Below are positions 1 through 8,974 of a stretch of 64,000 bases of DNA, one piece after another. Every line of letters starts with the position of its first letter. Positions within the stretch are counted from its first letter, which is position 1. The stretch is from assembly GCF_016587435.1 (NCBI RefSeq), contig NZ_BNJJ01000001.1, positions 124,001 to 188,000 of the forward strand. The letters are read 5' to 3'. The translations under genes were made by a program, and so were the position numbers. Source of the stretch: Dictyobacter formicarum. GTDB taxonomy: Bacteria > Chloroflexota > Ktedonobacteria > Ktedonobacterales > Ktedonobacteraceae. Under the pieces are notes generated by a model. It was not told the DNA's origin and searched no databases. It was given only the letters and a program-made list of their open reading frames with translations.

Positions 1-243
1 ATGATGCTGTCATGTTATGTCAACCATAGGTTCTGACGAAATTTCGTAGTTGCATTCATGTTGCTTGTTTCGGAAAAACAAAGAGCGAAAGGTGTTTCCT
101 CCAAAAATCTCTCCTCTTTGACTTCCGATACACTTGTTCTCGCAGCGTACAGTTAGAGTAGATTGCATTGACGCTTACCGAAATAACTGCGCACATTTTC
201 AGAGGGCGGCTTTTAGTAGTCCTTTAGTAGAGGAGAACTTGCG
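1..243. other. Non-coding region upstream of the PTS operon
   Basis: No gene is visible here. A perfect 12-bp palindrome ACGAAATTTCGT at 36-47 could be an operator, but no second copy is seen nearby. I do not see a convincing sigma-70 promoter. TTGACT at 118-123 has no good -10 partner at 16-18 bp. The ribosome binding site of the next gene (AGAGGAGA, about 230-237) lies at the right end. Confidence 0.4.
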
Positions 244-1803
244 ATGAGTTCAGTTACCAGATCATCGACTAGCACCGGTGATCGCATCCTTGGAGCACTT
301 CAGAGCGTCGGTCGTTCACTCATGCTTCCAATTGCGGTCCTACCAGCAGCGGCGCTGCTGCTACGCCTGGGGCAGGCTGATCTGCTAGGCAGTATCCACT
401 GGGGCGTTATTCACCTGGATTGGATAGCGAAAGCTGGGGATGCCATTTTCTCTAACCTGCCTCTTATTTTTGCTATTGGTATCGCGATTGGCCTTTCTGG
501 TGGAGAAGGATCAGCGGCGCTGGCGGCGGTGGTTGGCTTTCTGGTGTTTACGGCGGTGTTCAATAATATTATTCCTCAAGTTAAAGCTGCCGATGGCACC
601 TTATCACCAGATCCCAATATCTCAATGGGGGTGCTTTCTGGTATTTTGATCGGTATAGTTTCTGCGAGCTTATACAAAAAATTCCATGATCTTCGCTTGC
701 CCGATTACCTGGGCTTTTTCGGTGGCCGCCGCTTCGTCCCCATTGTGACTGCGTTCGTGGCCCTTCTCCTTGGCTTGATTTTCGGCATTATCTGGCCTCC
801 CATCAATAGCGGTATTAATGCATTTGGTACTGGTATCGTTTCGCTGGGTGCGGTTGGTGCCGGCATCTACGGCTTCTTGAACCGCTTGCTGATCCCTACT
901 GGTCTGCATCACGTATTGAACTCTTACTTCTGGTTCCAACTCGGCAGCTTTAAGGGTCCAGATGGCACCATTGTACATGGTGACCTCAACCGTTACTTCG
1001 CCGGTGATACCTCGGCAGGATACTATATGGCAGGCTTCTTCCCGATGATGATGTTTGGTCTACCTGCCGCGTGTATAGCCATGATCCGCCACGCCAAATA
1101 CCCCAAAGTAGCCGCTGGTATCCTTGTCTCAGCTGCGGTTGCGTCGCTTGTGACCGGCATTACCGAGCCTATCGAGTTTGCCTTTTTGTTTGTTGCTCCC
1201 CTACTCTTCGTTGTGCATGCTATCCTGACCGGTACCGCGCTGGCCGTCTGCTACCTGCTGCAAATTAAGATTGGCTTTGGTTTCTCAGCTGGCTTGATCG
1301 ACTTCTTGATAAACTTCAATAAGTCGAACACCACTAACCCATGGCTACTATTGCTGGTCGGGGTGGTTTACGGTGTCATCTACTACTTTGTCTTTAGCTT
1401 CTTTATCGTTCGCTTCAATCTGGGTACACCGGGACGTGGTGAGGAGTCGACTGGCCTGGCTCCCGACTGGATCTTGCCCGAGTCACAACGTAAACCTGTG
1501 GCCAGGAAGGATGCAACTTCTGTAGCGACCGAGGAACCTGAGGATAAAGAGACGACGCTGGCTCGTGAAGTTTTGAGCGCGCTGGGCGGTAAAGAAAACA
1601 TCGAGAGCCTGGAAGGTTGTATCACACGTCTGCGCATCTTCGTGAACCAATCAGATAAGATCGATGAGCCACGCCTGAAAAGTCTGGGAGCTTCTGGTGT
1701 GATCAAAAAAGGTAAAATCGTGCAGGTAGTGATGGGCACGCAGTCTGATCGCATTGCCAGCCGCATCAATCGCTTGCGCAAAGAGGACAACATCGGCGTA
1801 TAG
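244..1803 (+). CDS. nagE: PTS transporter EIICB, N-acetylglucosamine/glucose type
   Basis: This is a membrane sugar permease of the phosphotransferase system that imports and phosphorylates its sugar. The 519 residues hold a polytopic EIIC domain (about 20-395) rich in hydrophobic helices, a charged linker, and a C-terminal EIIB domain whose phosphocysteine is C459 in the motif LEGCITRLRIF. The segment FSAGLIDFLINF resembles the GlcNAc (NagE) branch more than PtsG, so GlcNAc is the likelier substrate. No EIIA is fused; it is the next gene. The ATG at 244 follows AGAGGAGA at good spacing. No HPr or EI gene is adjacent; these functions are fused in the fructose operon near 32.6 kb. Substrate specificity is inferred from similarity only. 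Confidence 0.88.
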   Translation: MSSVTRSSTSTGDRILGALQSVGRSLMLPIAVLPAAALLLRLGQADLLGSIHWGVIHLDWIAKAGDAIFSNLPLIFAIGIAIGLSGGEGSAALAAVVGFLVFTAVFNNIIPQVKAADGTLSPDPNISMGVLSGILIGIVSASLYKKFHDLRLPDYLGFFGGRRFVPIVTAFVALLLGLIFGIIWPPINSGINAFGTGIVSLGAVGAGIYGFLNRLLIPTGLHHVLNSYFWFQLGSFKGPDGTIVHGDLNRYFAGDTSAGYYMAGFFPMMMFGLPAACIAMIRHAKYPKVAAGILVSAAVASLVTGITEPIEFAFLFVAPLLFVVHAILTGTALAVCYLLQIKIGFGFSAGLIDFLINFNKSNTTNPWLLLLVGVVYGVIYYFVFSFFIVRFNLGTPGRGEESTGLAPDWILPESQRKPVARKDATSVATEEPEDKETTLAREVLSALGGKENIESLEGCITRLRIFVNQSDKIDEPRLKSLGASGVIKKGKIVQVVMGTQSDRIASRINRLRKEDNIGV

Positions 1804-1829
1804 TGCTAGTTAGGAAGTATAGATTGACT

Positions 1830-2279
1830 ATGACAAAGATTAACGTGCTCGCGCCCATCGATGGGAACGTGGTCGAACTTGAGAAAGTCCCTGACGAGGT
1901 GTTCGCGCAGAAAATGGCAGGCGACGGCGTGGCTATTGATCCATCGGGAGCGATAGCTGTTGCTCCGATCAGTGGAGAACTGGTCAAGTTGTTTCCTGGC
2001 GGCCATGCCTTTGGCATTGCTGCTGGCGATGTCGAGCTGATTGTGCACATCGGCCTTGATACTATCGAGCTGAATGGCACCGGCTTTGAAAATATCGCTA
2101 CCGAGGGACAACAGGTGGAGGCCGGCGCTCCCATTGTGCGCTTTGATCGCCCCACCATTGAGGGTAAAGGCAAAGTTGTGCTGAGTCCTGTGGTTTCCAG
2201 CGGCGAAGGCACCATTGTGAGCCGTGCCAGCGGGCCTGTGAAAGCAGGGAGCGACGTACTCTTTGTCCTGGAAGTGTAA
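1830..2279 (+). CDS. crr: PTS EIIA component, glucose family
   Basis: This is a cytoplasmic phosphocarrier that passes phosphate from HPr to the EIIB domain of the preceding permease. The 149-residue protein matches the usual single-domain EIIA-Glc size and keeps both active-site histidines: H59 in GGHAFGIAAGD and H73 in LIVHIGLDTIELNG, the latter being the phosphorylated one by family knowledge. The ORF can be opened to a GTG at 1803 overlapping the EIICB stop. The ATG at 1830 places the conserved start next to the EIIA core and has AGGAAG 13 bp upstream, so I prefer it. A strong intrinsic terminator follows, making this a two-gene operon. Confidence 0.88.
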   Translation: MTKINVLAPIDGNVVELEKVPDEVFAQKMAGDGVAIDPSGAIAVAPISGELVKLFPGGHAFGIAAGDVELIVHIGLDTIELNGTGFENIATEGQQVEAGAPIVRFDRPTIEGKGKVVLSPVVSSGEGTIVSRASGPVKAGSDVLFVLEV

Positions 2280-2301
2280 AGTATAAACTTATACCTTTGT
2301 T

Positions 2302-2345
2302 GCCAGCCCAATCCAGTCAATGCAGCGATTGGGCTGGCTTTTCTT
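2302..2345 (+). terminator. Rho-independent terminator of the nagE-crr operon
   Basis: A perfect 12-bp stem (GCCAGCCCAATC at 2302-2313 and its complement at 2327-2338) is followed by TTTTCTTT. It lies 22 bp after the EIIA stop. Confidence 0.9.
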
Positions 2346-2365
2346 TGCTTGCTGCATTGATTAAG

Positions 2366-2395
2366 TTGACCTATAACCTTAAAGACTTGTATAGT
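2366..2395 (+). promoter_or_regulatory. Sigma-70-type promoter of the P450 gene
   Basis: TTGACC (2366-2371), 18-bp spacer, TATAGT (2390-2395). It sits between the upstream terminator and the P450 ribosome binding site, so the P450 gene should be transcribed independently. Confidence 0.65.
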
Positions 2396-2437
2396 AAGCA
2401 GAAAAACATATTCTTGACTAGAGGGAAGCCAGCTAGC

Positions 2438-3628
2438 ATGCCACCAACCGCATCGCAGTCATCCGAGCCATCGTTAACAGCGCATATACTGAAAGATCCA
2501 CTTAATCCTTTTCCCTGGTACAGGATGATGCGGGAACAATATCCAGTCTACTATTCGCGCGAATTTCATAGCTGGTTCATCACACGCTATAGCGATGTTC
2601 AGCGCGTTATCAATGATCCATTGCTCTTCTCTTCAGAGCAATCCATTCGTAGTCGGCCAGCTGGTAGGGTACAACAGACGACCAGAACACTTCTATGGAC
2701 CGATCCACCGCGTCATCGCCAGTTGCGTTCGTTAATCAATCAAGCATTTACGCCGCGCACCATCGCCAATCTGGCCCCGCGCGTCGCAGAAATTGTACAT
2801 TCTCACCTGGACCAGGTAGCGTCCCTGGGTCAGATGGACGTTGTCAAAGACCTGGCTAATCCCTTGCCGATCATTGTTATTGCTGAGCTATTAGGTATCC
2901 CGATCCAGGATCAGCAGCAGTTTAAGCATTGGTCAGATATTATTGTGAGTCCCGCGCGCCTGCAGAAAAAACAGGCTGTCATCGAGATGAATAACTATTT
3001 TCAGATGGTTGTGGATCGGCGTCGCCAGCATGCGCAGGATGATTTGATCAGCGCGTTGTTGACCGCTCACATCGAAGGTACGTATTTGACTGATGCCGAA
3101 ATTTTAAGCTTCTGCCGTTTGCTGCTCGTCGCCGGTCACGAGACCTCCACCAATTTGATTGGTAACGCCTTGCTGACATTTGATGAGCATCCCTCGGTCT
3201 TCGAGGAGTTGCAGGCTCAGCCTGAGTTGTTGCCGGGCGCGATCGAGGAGGTAATTCGCTATCGCACACCGATTCAGCGTTTGCGGCGGGCAATAACTGT
3301 GGATACCTGGATCGGCGAGCACCACATCAAGGCCGGAGAGATCGTGTCGCCCGTGCTGGGTGCGGCCAATCGGGATGAGACACTATTTACAAAGCCCGAG
3401 GTCTTCGATATTCATCGCACCCCCAATCGGCATCTTGGATTTGGCCATGGCATTCATTTTTGTATTGGTTCGTCGCTGGCGCGCCTGGAGACGAAGGTTG
3501 CGCTGGAAATACTCCTGACACGCTTTGCTTCCCTTAAGCGCATCTCAGAGGTACCACTTCAGCACGTGGCCAGCTCTTTTGTCTATGGCGTAAAAAGCTT
3601 GCCCATGACCCTCCAGGAGCGCAAATAA
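2438..3628 (+). CDS. Cytochrome P450
   Basis: This is a soluble bacterial class I-type P450 monooxygenase of 396 residues. Landmarks are the I-helix oxygen-activation motif A232-G-H-E-T, the K-helix ExxR (EEVIRYRTP) and the heme-ligand loop FGHGIHFCIG with the proximal cysteine at about residue 342. The reading frame stays open back to 2297, but that extension covers the upstream terminator and promoter. The ATG at 2438 with GAGGGAAG about 10 bp upstream is the better start. No ferredoxin or ferredoxin reductase gene is adjacent, so redox partners must lie elsewhere. The substrate is unknown; sequence of this type fits CYP107/CYP109-like biosynthetic or degradative enzymes, but I cannot assign a family. 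Confidence 0.9.
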   Translation: MPPTASQSSEPSLTAHILKDPLNPFPWYRMMREQYPVYYSREFHSWFITRYSDVQRVINDPLLFSSEQSIRSRPAGRVQQTTRTLLWTDPPRHRQLRSLINQAFTPRTIANLAPRVAEIVHSHLDQVASLGQMDVVKDLANPLPIIVIAELLGIPIQDQQQFKHWSDIIVSPARLQKKQAVIEMNNYFQMVVDRRRQHAQDDLISALLTAHIEGTYLTDAEILSFCRLLLVAGHETSTNLIGNALLTFDEHPSVFEELQAQPELLPGAIEEVIRYRTPIQRLRRAITVDTWIGEHHIKAGEIVSPVLGAANRDETLFTKPEVFDIHRTPNRHLGFGHGIHFCIGSSLARLETKVALEILLTRFASLKRISEVPLQHVASSFVYGVKSLPMTLQERK

Positions 3629-3668
3629 AAAGGTGCTGGCATACCGATCTGGTTCTTGCCGCTTAGTC

Positions 3669-4484
3669 TTAAAAGGCACATTGCTGTGGATGAGATACCG
3701 GGCCATCTCCCGTGACATGTACGTGGATAGCCACATGGCGATAAACGCGCTCCGGCTGGTTCGTTTGATATAAAAACGCCTCCAACAGGATAGTGTTTTC
3801 TTTCATCTGCGGCAATGGAATGATATGCTGCCACGTTTGCTGCGGAGCCAGGCGTATCAATGACCAGCCGGCAACCAGGTTATTATTGGCGTTGACAACG
3901 ATCCGATAGCTGGCCGGTGTGCGCTCAAAGTTCTGTATTCCCAGGGTCACGGCGCAATTTCTATTCGCCTGCCGCGCCGGTAATAGCCAGAATTGAGTAA
4001 ACGCGGGCCGGGCCGGCGTGGCCATCCCATGGATGTCGTAGCGCATAATCATCACCATCATCACCAGCACCAGAACGCCACAGAAGAGGTGCGCGCAGAG
4101 TGCGCTCATGTGCAATCGAGGATAATCGGCGCTGGCTTGATCATGGCGCGCATACACGAGCGCTCCTGAACCAAGCACAGTAATCAGGCACAGCAATAGC
4201 ATCCAGGACTGCGAGTTGAGGCCGCCAGGTAATATATTGAGCAGCATGCCTCCCAGTATATCCAACGCCAGGCTGCCTCCTATGCTCAGCAGCAAACGCT
4301 GAAAGATATCCAGTAGTCTTTTCTTGAATACCAGTTCAGCCAGCACGTAGCCAGGACACACAAAGACTAGAGGCAGCGCGAGCACACCACCAATAACGGC
4401 TACAGGCCGACCCAACCAGACATGAAAAACATTGGCTACCACCACCAATAGGAGCAATAATACATCCAGATTTTTAAGACGCAT
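3669..4484 (-). CDS. DUF1616 family membrane protein
   Basis: A 271-residue protein with two or more N-terminal transmembrane helices, a helical pair near residues 65-110, another helix near 135-155, then a C-terminal beta-rich domain of about 110 residues that should lie outside the membrane. The segment GGVLALPLVFVCPGYVL is the hallmark start of DUF1616, a family found mostly in archaea and Chloroflexota near surface-glycan genes. Its ATG overlaps the stop of the upstream large membrane protein by 11 bp, indicating translational coupling. No catalytic residues are recognisable. Function is unknown; a role in envelope glycan assembly is inferred only from the partner gene. Confidence 0.7.
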   Translation of the reverse strand: MRLKNLDVLLLLLVVVANVFHVWLGRPVAVIGGVLALPLVFVCPGYVLAELVFKKRLLDIFQRLLLSIGGSLALDILGGMLLNILPGGLNSQSWMLLLCLITVLGSGALVYARHDQASADYPRLHMSALCAHLFCGVLVLVMMVMIMRYDIHGMATPARPAFTQFWLLPARQANRNCAVTLGIQNFERTPASYRIVVNANNNLVAGWSLIRLAPQQTWQHIIPLPQMKENTILLEAFLYQTNQPERVYRHVAIHVHVTGDGPVSHPQQCAF

Positions 4485-6450
4485 GGCTCACTGCTCCTAT
4501 GTCATAGATGATCATATCTCCACTGTCAAAAATTGTGTTGACATATGTGCTAGCTTGAAACAATTCCTTTGATGATCGTGCTCGCTCCAGGCGCAGATCG
4601 ACCACCAGATAACGCAGGCGGCCCTGGCGCATGATCCTTAATTCATCTGATGAGCGCGTCCTGCCTGAAAGCGCGTGCGGCGCGATATGCGAATGAGCAG
4701 CAATCATAGTTACGCTATGCTGCTCTCCATATGTGGCCTGCAGCACCTGGTTGACGCGATCGGTCGCGGCAAGTTGGTTGCCCGATGGCAAATATGTTCG
4801 CGTCCACAAGGCGGCCTGCATCCTTTCAAACTCAATCGAGCGCCCGGCGGCACTTGAAAAATAAGCATCCGGCCATAACTTCATGCCAGGTCCCGCTCCG
4901 ATCACCACGCTACCCACCAGGATGATCGTTATTAAGCCAGCCACAATAGTCACCTGGAGCTTGCACATCGTACGCACCGGGAATAGCTGTACACATGCCA
5001 GTGCCAGCAAGGGAGCCAGCGGAATAAACAGAAAGGCAGCAGCCTGATCGGCCAGGGCCGCACCGAAACCACCCAGGCGTAAAATCAGGCTTAATGGATA
5101 GCACAGAGCAAGCAGGGCAAACGTGCGCGCCAGGGACTGCAGACGATGTAGTCTGAGCAAACAGAGCAGGCCGAATGGGAAACAGATCAGTATCAAAGAT
5201 ACCGAGGCAATTGCGCATAAACGCAGCCAGACTGGTGTCCCCAGACCTGTATAACTGGCAAACAGAGAGCGCAGCTTCCCTGGTCCTTGCACTACAGAGA
5301 TAAGATTGTGCCCAATCCTATTGCTCAACGTAGATAGGTGGTCTGGTAGCGGATTAATCGGACGCAATGTGTTGATCAGTGCCAGCAGCACGGCTAACAG
5401 CAACATATGTAGCACTAGCGAGCGCCAGAGGGCCGCCGGCTGTTGCCGGCTATACACCAGCGTCCATACCAACAGAAACACCAGCAGGTAAAAATCACTG
5501 CCATAATGGGTAACAGTCAGGCCGGCAAGCACGAGCGTGGTCAACAGAGCTATACCCACTAAGCGCTGGCGCAGATTCTTACGATAGGTATCCAATAGCG
5601 CTACATTATAGCGGTTGATTTTGATCGACCCTATGCCCGCACTCAGAATCTGGCAGGGCTCCAGCAGCCAGAGGACCAGGATAAGCAGCGGCAATGCCAG
5701 CGACTCATAGCGATACTGTGCATCAAAGAAAAAGAAATGGGGATTGGCCATATAGAATAGCGTTGCCAGACTGGCGATGCGGCTGGACTTAAACAGTTGT
5801 TCATTGAGCAAAAAAAACGACAGGATCAGCAGCAGTCTGGCACAACCAGTTACGATCAGACCAGAGGTAAAAGGACTTAAACCGCTGATCGAGCAGAACG
5901 CATCAGTAACGATTTCGAGTCCGGGATAATAGGAACTGACCAGCAAGAGGCTGTTGCGCGTAAACAGAAGATGATCGGTCTTGAGCAACGTATTCACAGT
6001 ATTCCAATGTAACAACTCAACAACTGCGGAAAAATGCAGAGGGCTGGCCATAACTTTTAAGGCATAACAGCTGCTGCCGAGCAGGCAAAGCAGAAAGAGA
6101 CGCTCATAACGACTGGTAGCGGGCCAGATCAGGCGCCAGGCTGAACAGCCAAACATGATGCTCACGGCAGGAATAAAGTATCTCTCCAGGCCCGGCCCTC
6201 CATGCGCGGAGAGCACAAAACCATACGCGCTTATCCCCAACAGGCTAGCATATAACAAAAAGAAAGCGCACTCATTGCGCAGGAGAGTCGGCCAGGCAAC
6301 CACAGTATCCAGGTGACGCCTGAAATATTTTTCCGCGTCGGGATCACAGGTCCGCCGATCAAGATTGTACATCAGTCGCTGAAACGCTTGCGGACAAATA
6401 GTCAGGCAGCGAGCATAAACCAGTGCCAGATAGGTAATCAACCCCTTCAT
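4474..6450 (-). CDS. Large polytopic membrane protein, GT-C glycosyltransferase-like
   Basis: A 658-residue protein with at least a dozen predicted transmembrane helices and a C-terminal globular region of about 120 residues. The layout (many helices, short loops, an FDAQYRYESLALPL segment after the helix block) resembles the GT-C fold of lipid-phosphate-sugar-dependent glycosyltransferases. I do not see a textbook DxD or ExD motif in the first loop, so catalytic activity is not proven. It is the first gene of a two-gene operon with the DUF1616 protein. Upstream lie two palindromic repeat copies, so its promoter must lie within about 150 bp or between the repeats. The call is by fold-like appearance only. 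Confidence 0.55.
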   Translation of the reverse strand: MKGLITYLALVYARCLTICPQAFQRLMYNLDRRTCDPDAEKYFRRHLDTVVAWPTLLRNECAFFLLYASLLGISAYGFVLSAHGGPGLERYFIPAVSIMFGCSAWRLIWPATSRYERLFLLCLLGSSCYALKVMASPLHFSAVVELLHWNTVNTLLKTDHLLFTRNSLLLVSSYYPGLEIVTDAFCSISGLSPFTSGLIVTGCARLLLILSFFLLNEQLFKSSRIASLATLFYMANPHFFFFDAQYRYESLALPLLILVLWLLEPCQILSAGIGSIKINRYNVALLDTYRKNLRQRLVGIALLTTLVLAGLTVTHYGSDFYLLVFLLVWTLVYSRQQPAALWRSLVLHMLLLAVLLALINTLRPINPLPDHLSTLSNRIGHNLISVVQGPGKLRSLFASYTGLGTPVWLRLCAIASVSLILICFPFGLLCLLRLHRLQSLARTFALLALCYPLSLILRLGGFGAALADQAAAFLFIPLAPLLALACVQLFPVRTMCKLQVTIVAGLITIILVGSVVIGAGPGMKLWPDAYFSSAAGRSIEFERMQAALWTRTYLPSGNQLAATDRVNQVLQATYGEQHSVTMIAAHSHIAPHALSGRTRSSDELRIMRQGRLRYLVVDLRLERARSSKELFQASTYVNTIFDSGDMIIYDIGAVSHAS

Positions 6451-6501
6451 TGCCCCTCCAACACATGTCCTATCTAGATCAAAAATGATTCAATATAACT
6501 A

Positions 6502-6610
6502 GAGAGTGTCTGATTCCCAACATACTGGAATCAGAGCGCCCCTGGGCCAGGGGAACGCAGGCGTCCCCACTCCCTTTTTATGTTTTGCACCAACATAAAA
6601 ACCTCTTTAT
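6502..6610. repeat. Degenerate copy A of a hairpin-centred repeat family
   Basis: It starts with GAGAGTGTCTGATTCC (6502-6517), continues with a GC-rich arm, and ends with a short hairpin TTTTTATGTT/AACATAAAAA (6575-6584 and 6592-6601) whose loop keeps GCACC, a remnant of the GTTGGTGCA core seen in full copies. The order of parts matches the reverse complement of the complete copy at 38231-38426. The half beyond the hairpin is missing. Confidence 0.55.
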
Positions 6611-6841
6611 CAGCACTATAAAACAAGCAAATCGACCTGTAAATTATGCTTTTTGCGTACGCTTTTTTAGCGCAAACAATATAATGGTACACAAAGATAT
6701 AATATGATGCAAATCTTATGAAATCGGAGAAAAAAACGCCTTCAAGACAGAAGCAAATATGAAAATCTGGGCTCTGATTAGCTGCCAGATCGAAACATTT
6801 GAGCTCTTCAGGTAACTAGATACAGCTAGCCAGAGCCGGCC

Positions 6842-6985
6842 TTAAAAAAGGGAAGAGCTTTTATGCAGTGGTACAAAAATGCGCATTATGCACTTTTTAT
6901 ACCACTGCATAAAAAGGGTGTGGGCACGCATGCACCTGTTCGCAGAGGGCGACGCACCTCCCAGTGCACTAAGAAACACATCCTC
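6842..6985. repeat. Divergent copy B of the hairpin-centred repeat family
   Basis: A hairpin with arms of about 27 bp (6858-6884 and 6889-6915, starting CTTTTATGCAGTGGTA) is followed by ATAAAAAGGG, a GC-rich arm with GCACGCATGC, then CTCCCA and ACACATCCTC. Parts and order match the right half of the copy at 38231-38426, in the same orientation and opposite to copy A. It ends at the stop codon of nth. The roughly 230 bp between A and B are AT-rich and non-coding. Confidence 0.55.
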
Positions 6986-6987
6986 TC

Positions 6988-7668
6988 TTATTGGCGATAA
7001 GTAGAAGAGGGGCACACCGCTGCCAGCGTACATTGGACACAATGCGGTGAGCGCGCTACACATACGGCTCGCCCATGATAAATAATGCGATGAGCCAGGC
7101 TGAGCCATTCTTGCCGGGGAATAAGACGCATCAGCTCAAGCTCAGCTTTAACGGGATCATCTTGCTGCGTCCAGCCGAAGCGCTTGACCAGGCGCCCCAC
7201 GTGCGTATCGACAATGAAACCTTCTGTGATGCCAAAAGCGTTGCTCAGAACAATATTGGCTGTTTTCCGTCCAACACCAGGAATTTTGACCAGCTCGGCG
7301 ATCGTTCGCGGTACTTCACCATTATAATTCGTCACGAGATACTGGCAGGCAGCACGGATCTGTCTGGCTTTCTGGCGATAAAAGCCAGTCTTCCGGACAT
7401 CCTGTTCTAGTTCTTCCTGGCTGGCAGCGACATAGTCTTCGGCGCTCCGATACTTCTGGAACAGATCTTTAGTAACAGCATTGACGCGCTCATCTGTACA
7501 TTGAGCCGCCAGCAATGTAGCCACTAACAAATCCAGGGGAGTCGAAAAATTCAGATCATATCGAGCCTGTGGATAAAGTGACTGCAGCTCATCTATCGCG
7601 GTCTGGACAGGCAGGGCTCCTTCGGGCAGCGCCGAAGCAGCGATCTCCTGAGATGTATCTTCCATCAT
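6988..7668 (-). CDS. nth: Endonuclease III, base-excision DNA glycosylase/AP lyase
   Basis: This enzyme removes oxidised pyrimidines and nicks the abasic site. The 226 residues show the helix-hairpin-helix core KIPGVGRKTANIV with catalytic K135, the catalytic aspartate D154 in VDTHVGR, and a [4Fe-4S] cluster motif C203-x6-C210-x2-C213-x5-C219. Length is normal for the family. The gene appears monocistronic. Copy B of the palindromic repeat begins directly after its stop and may serve as its transcript end. Confidence 0.95.
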   Translation of the reverse strand: MMEDTSQEIAASALPEGALPVQTAIDELQSLYPQARYDLNFSTPLDLLVATLLAAQCTDERVNAVTKDLFQKYRSAEDYVAASQEELEQDVRKTGFYRQKARQIRAACQYLVTNYNGEVPRTIAELVKIPGVGRKTANIVLSNAFGITEGFIVDTHVGRLVKRFGWTQQDDPVKAELELMRLIPRQEWLSLAHRIIYHGRAVCVARSPHCVQCTLAAVCPSSTYRQ

Positions 7669-7815
7669 AGCCCCTTACTCTAAGTCATTTAGCAAAGCTT
7701 ATTCTAACTTATTCTCTTCTTTCCAGGAAATTATGGCAAAGTAGTAGGACCAACGGCCGGCATACACGGGACACAAAAAAGAGAAGGATAGAAAATCGCA
7801 AAAGCGAGCGATAGG

Positions 7816-7847
7816 ATGGCACATCCATCAATCAGCCGATGTGCCAT
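7816..7847 (-). terminator. Possible hairpin terminator downstream of the dehydrogenase gene
   Basis: A perfect 10-bp stem ATGGCACATC/GATGTGCCAT with a 12-base loop lies 12 bp after the stop of the next gene on the minus strand. No T-run follows on that strand, so intrinsic termination is uncertain. Confidence 0.4.
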
Positions 7848-7859
7848 TCTTCTGACTAT

Positions 7860-8747
7860 CTATTCGATGCCAGCATCGTCAGAGATCCCACGGGTCAACT
7901 CTGACCAGTCGCGCTCACCACGGCCACGCGCGATACCAGCGAGTAGCCGATTCGATAGCTGGCTGGCAAACGGCATGGGAGACTGTGCGGCTTTAGCTGA
8001 ATCAAGTACCAGGTTGATATCTTTTAGCCCTAGCTGCATGTTAAATCCAACTGGCTCAAAGTTCTTTTCTGCGATCCTCTTACCATAGGTCTGGTAAGCC
8101 GGGCATGCAAAAAGTGTCTGGGTAAACATCTCATACATCTTAGTGCGATCAATGCCATTCTTTTCACCCAGGGTAAATGCTTCGCCCATCGTTTCCATCG
8201 CCGAGGCCAGCATGAAATTGGCGCTGATCTTGACCACATTGGCATTGGCCGCCTCTTCCCCGAAATCAAACACGCCCTGTCCCAGTACATTCAGAATACG
8301 ATGCACCCTTTGTTTGGCCTCAGCCTTGCCTGCTACCGCGATCCAGAGTTGGCGGGCAGCCGCGGCTTCAGGGCGACCAAAGACGGGAGCCGCCACATAA
8401 AAACAATCTTGCTGCTCATGCAACTGCTGCATCTTGCGGGCCGTAGCTGGCGATACAGTACTCATAGAGAGATGCACACCACCAGGACCCAAGTGAGCCA
8501 GCAGACCGTCATTTCCGGATGTCACCGCCTCTAATGCCTCGTCGTTCGCAACCACCGTAATCACAATACCACCATGCTCCACCGCATCGCGTGGACGCAC
8601 ACCGCGTTTGGCGCCAGCCACTACCAGATCCTGCGTCTTACTTATATCACGATTATACACACGTAAGTTATAGCCAGCCTTCAGCAGGTTAATGGCCATG
8701 GGATGGCCCATATTGCCCAGACCAATAAAACCAATTGTCTCGCTCAT
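7860..8747 (-). CDS. NAD(P)-dependent oxidoreductase, 3-hydroxyisobutyrate dehydrogenase family
   Basis: This is a cytoplasmic beta-hydroxyacid dehydrogenase of 295 residues. The N-terminal Rossmann motif GFIGLGNMGHPMA binds the dinucleotide. The substrate-loop segment STVSPATA and the catalytic-lysine helix KISANFMLASAMETMGEAF are both present. Candidate substrates in this family include 3-hydroxyisobutyrate, tartronate semialdehyde and glyoxylate/succinic semialdehyde; the sequence alone does not decide. It stands alone, with no valine-degradation or glycerate genes nearby. The start ATG at 8747 sits directly before the Rossmann strand, as expected. Confidence 0.88.
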   Translation of the reverse strand: MSETIGFIGLGNMGHPMAINLLKAGYNLRVYNRDISKTQDLVVAGAKRGVRPRDAVEHGGIVITVVANDEALEAVTSGNDGLLAHLGPGGVHLSMSTVSPATARKMQQLHEQQDCFYVAAPVFGRPEAAAARQLWIAVAGKAEAKQRVHRILNVLGQGVFDFGEEAANANVVKISANFMLASAMETMGEAFTLGEKNGIDRTKMYEMFTQTLFACPAYQTYGKRIAEKNFEPVGFNMQLGLKDINLVLDSAKAAQSPMPFASQLSNRLLAGIARGRGERDWSELTRGISDDAGIE

Positions 8748-8974
8748 ATTTTTGTACTCTCCTTCCTACTCTTTATCTTTATCACGTTGTACCAGCGACC
8801 ATAGAGATACGAAAGTTACAGTGCTGGCAAAAATAAATAACATGCTGTCAAAACCATCGATATAAACTTTTCTAATTACCTGATCGACTCTTGAAGAGAT
8901 ATACGGAGTAATCATAAGATAAATATGAGGCTCAAAGAATTTCATCTTTTGAGCAAATTATGTTAGGAGCACTT

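Noticed and set aside
118..196. TTGACT/TTGACG boxes as promoter of nagE
   Set aside because: No -10 hexamer lies at an acceptable distance from either box.
2297..2437. N-terminal extension of the P450 to 2297
   Set aside because: It would encode the terminator stem of the upstream operon and the P450's own promoter. A proper ribosome site precedes 2438.
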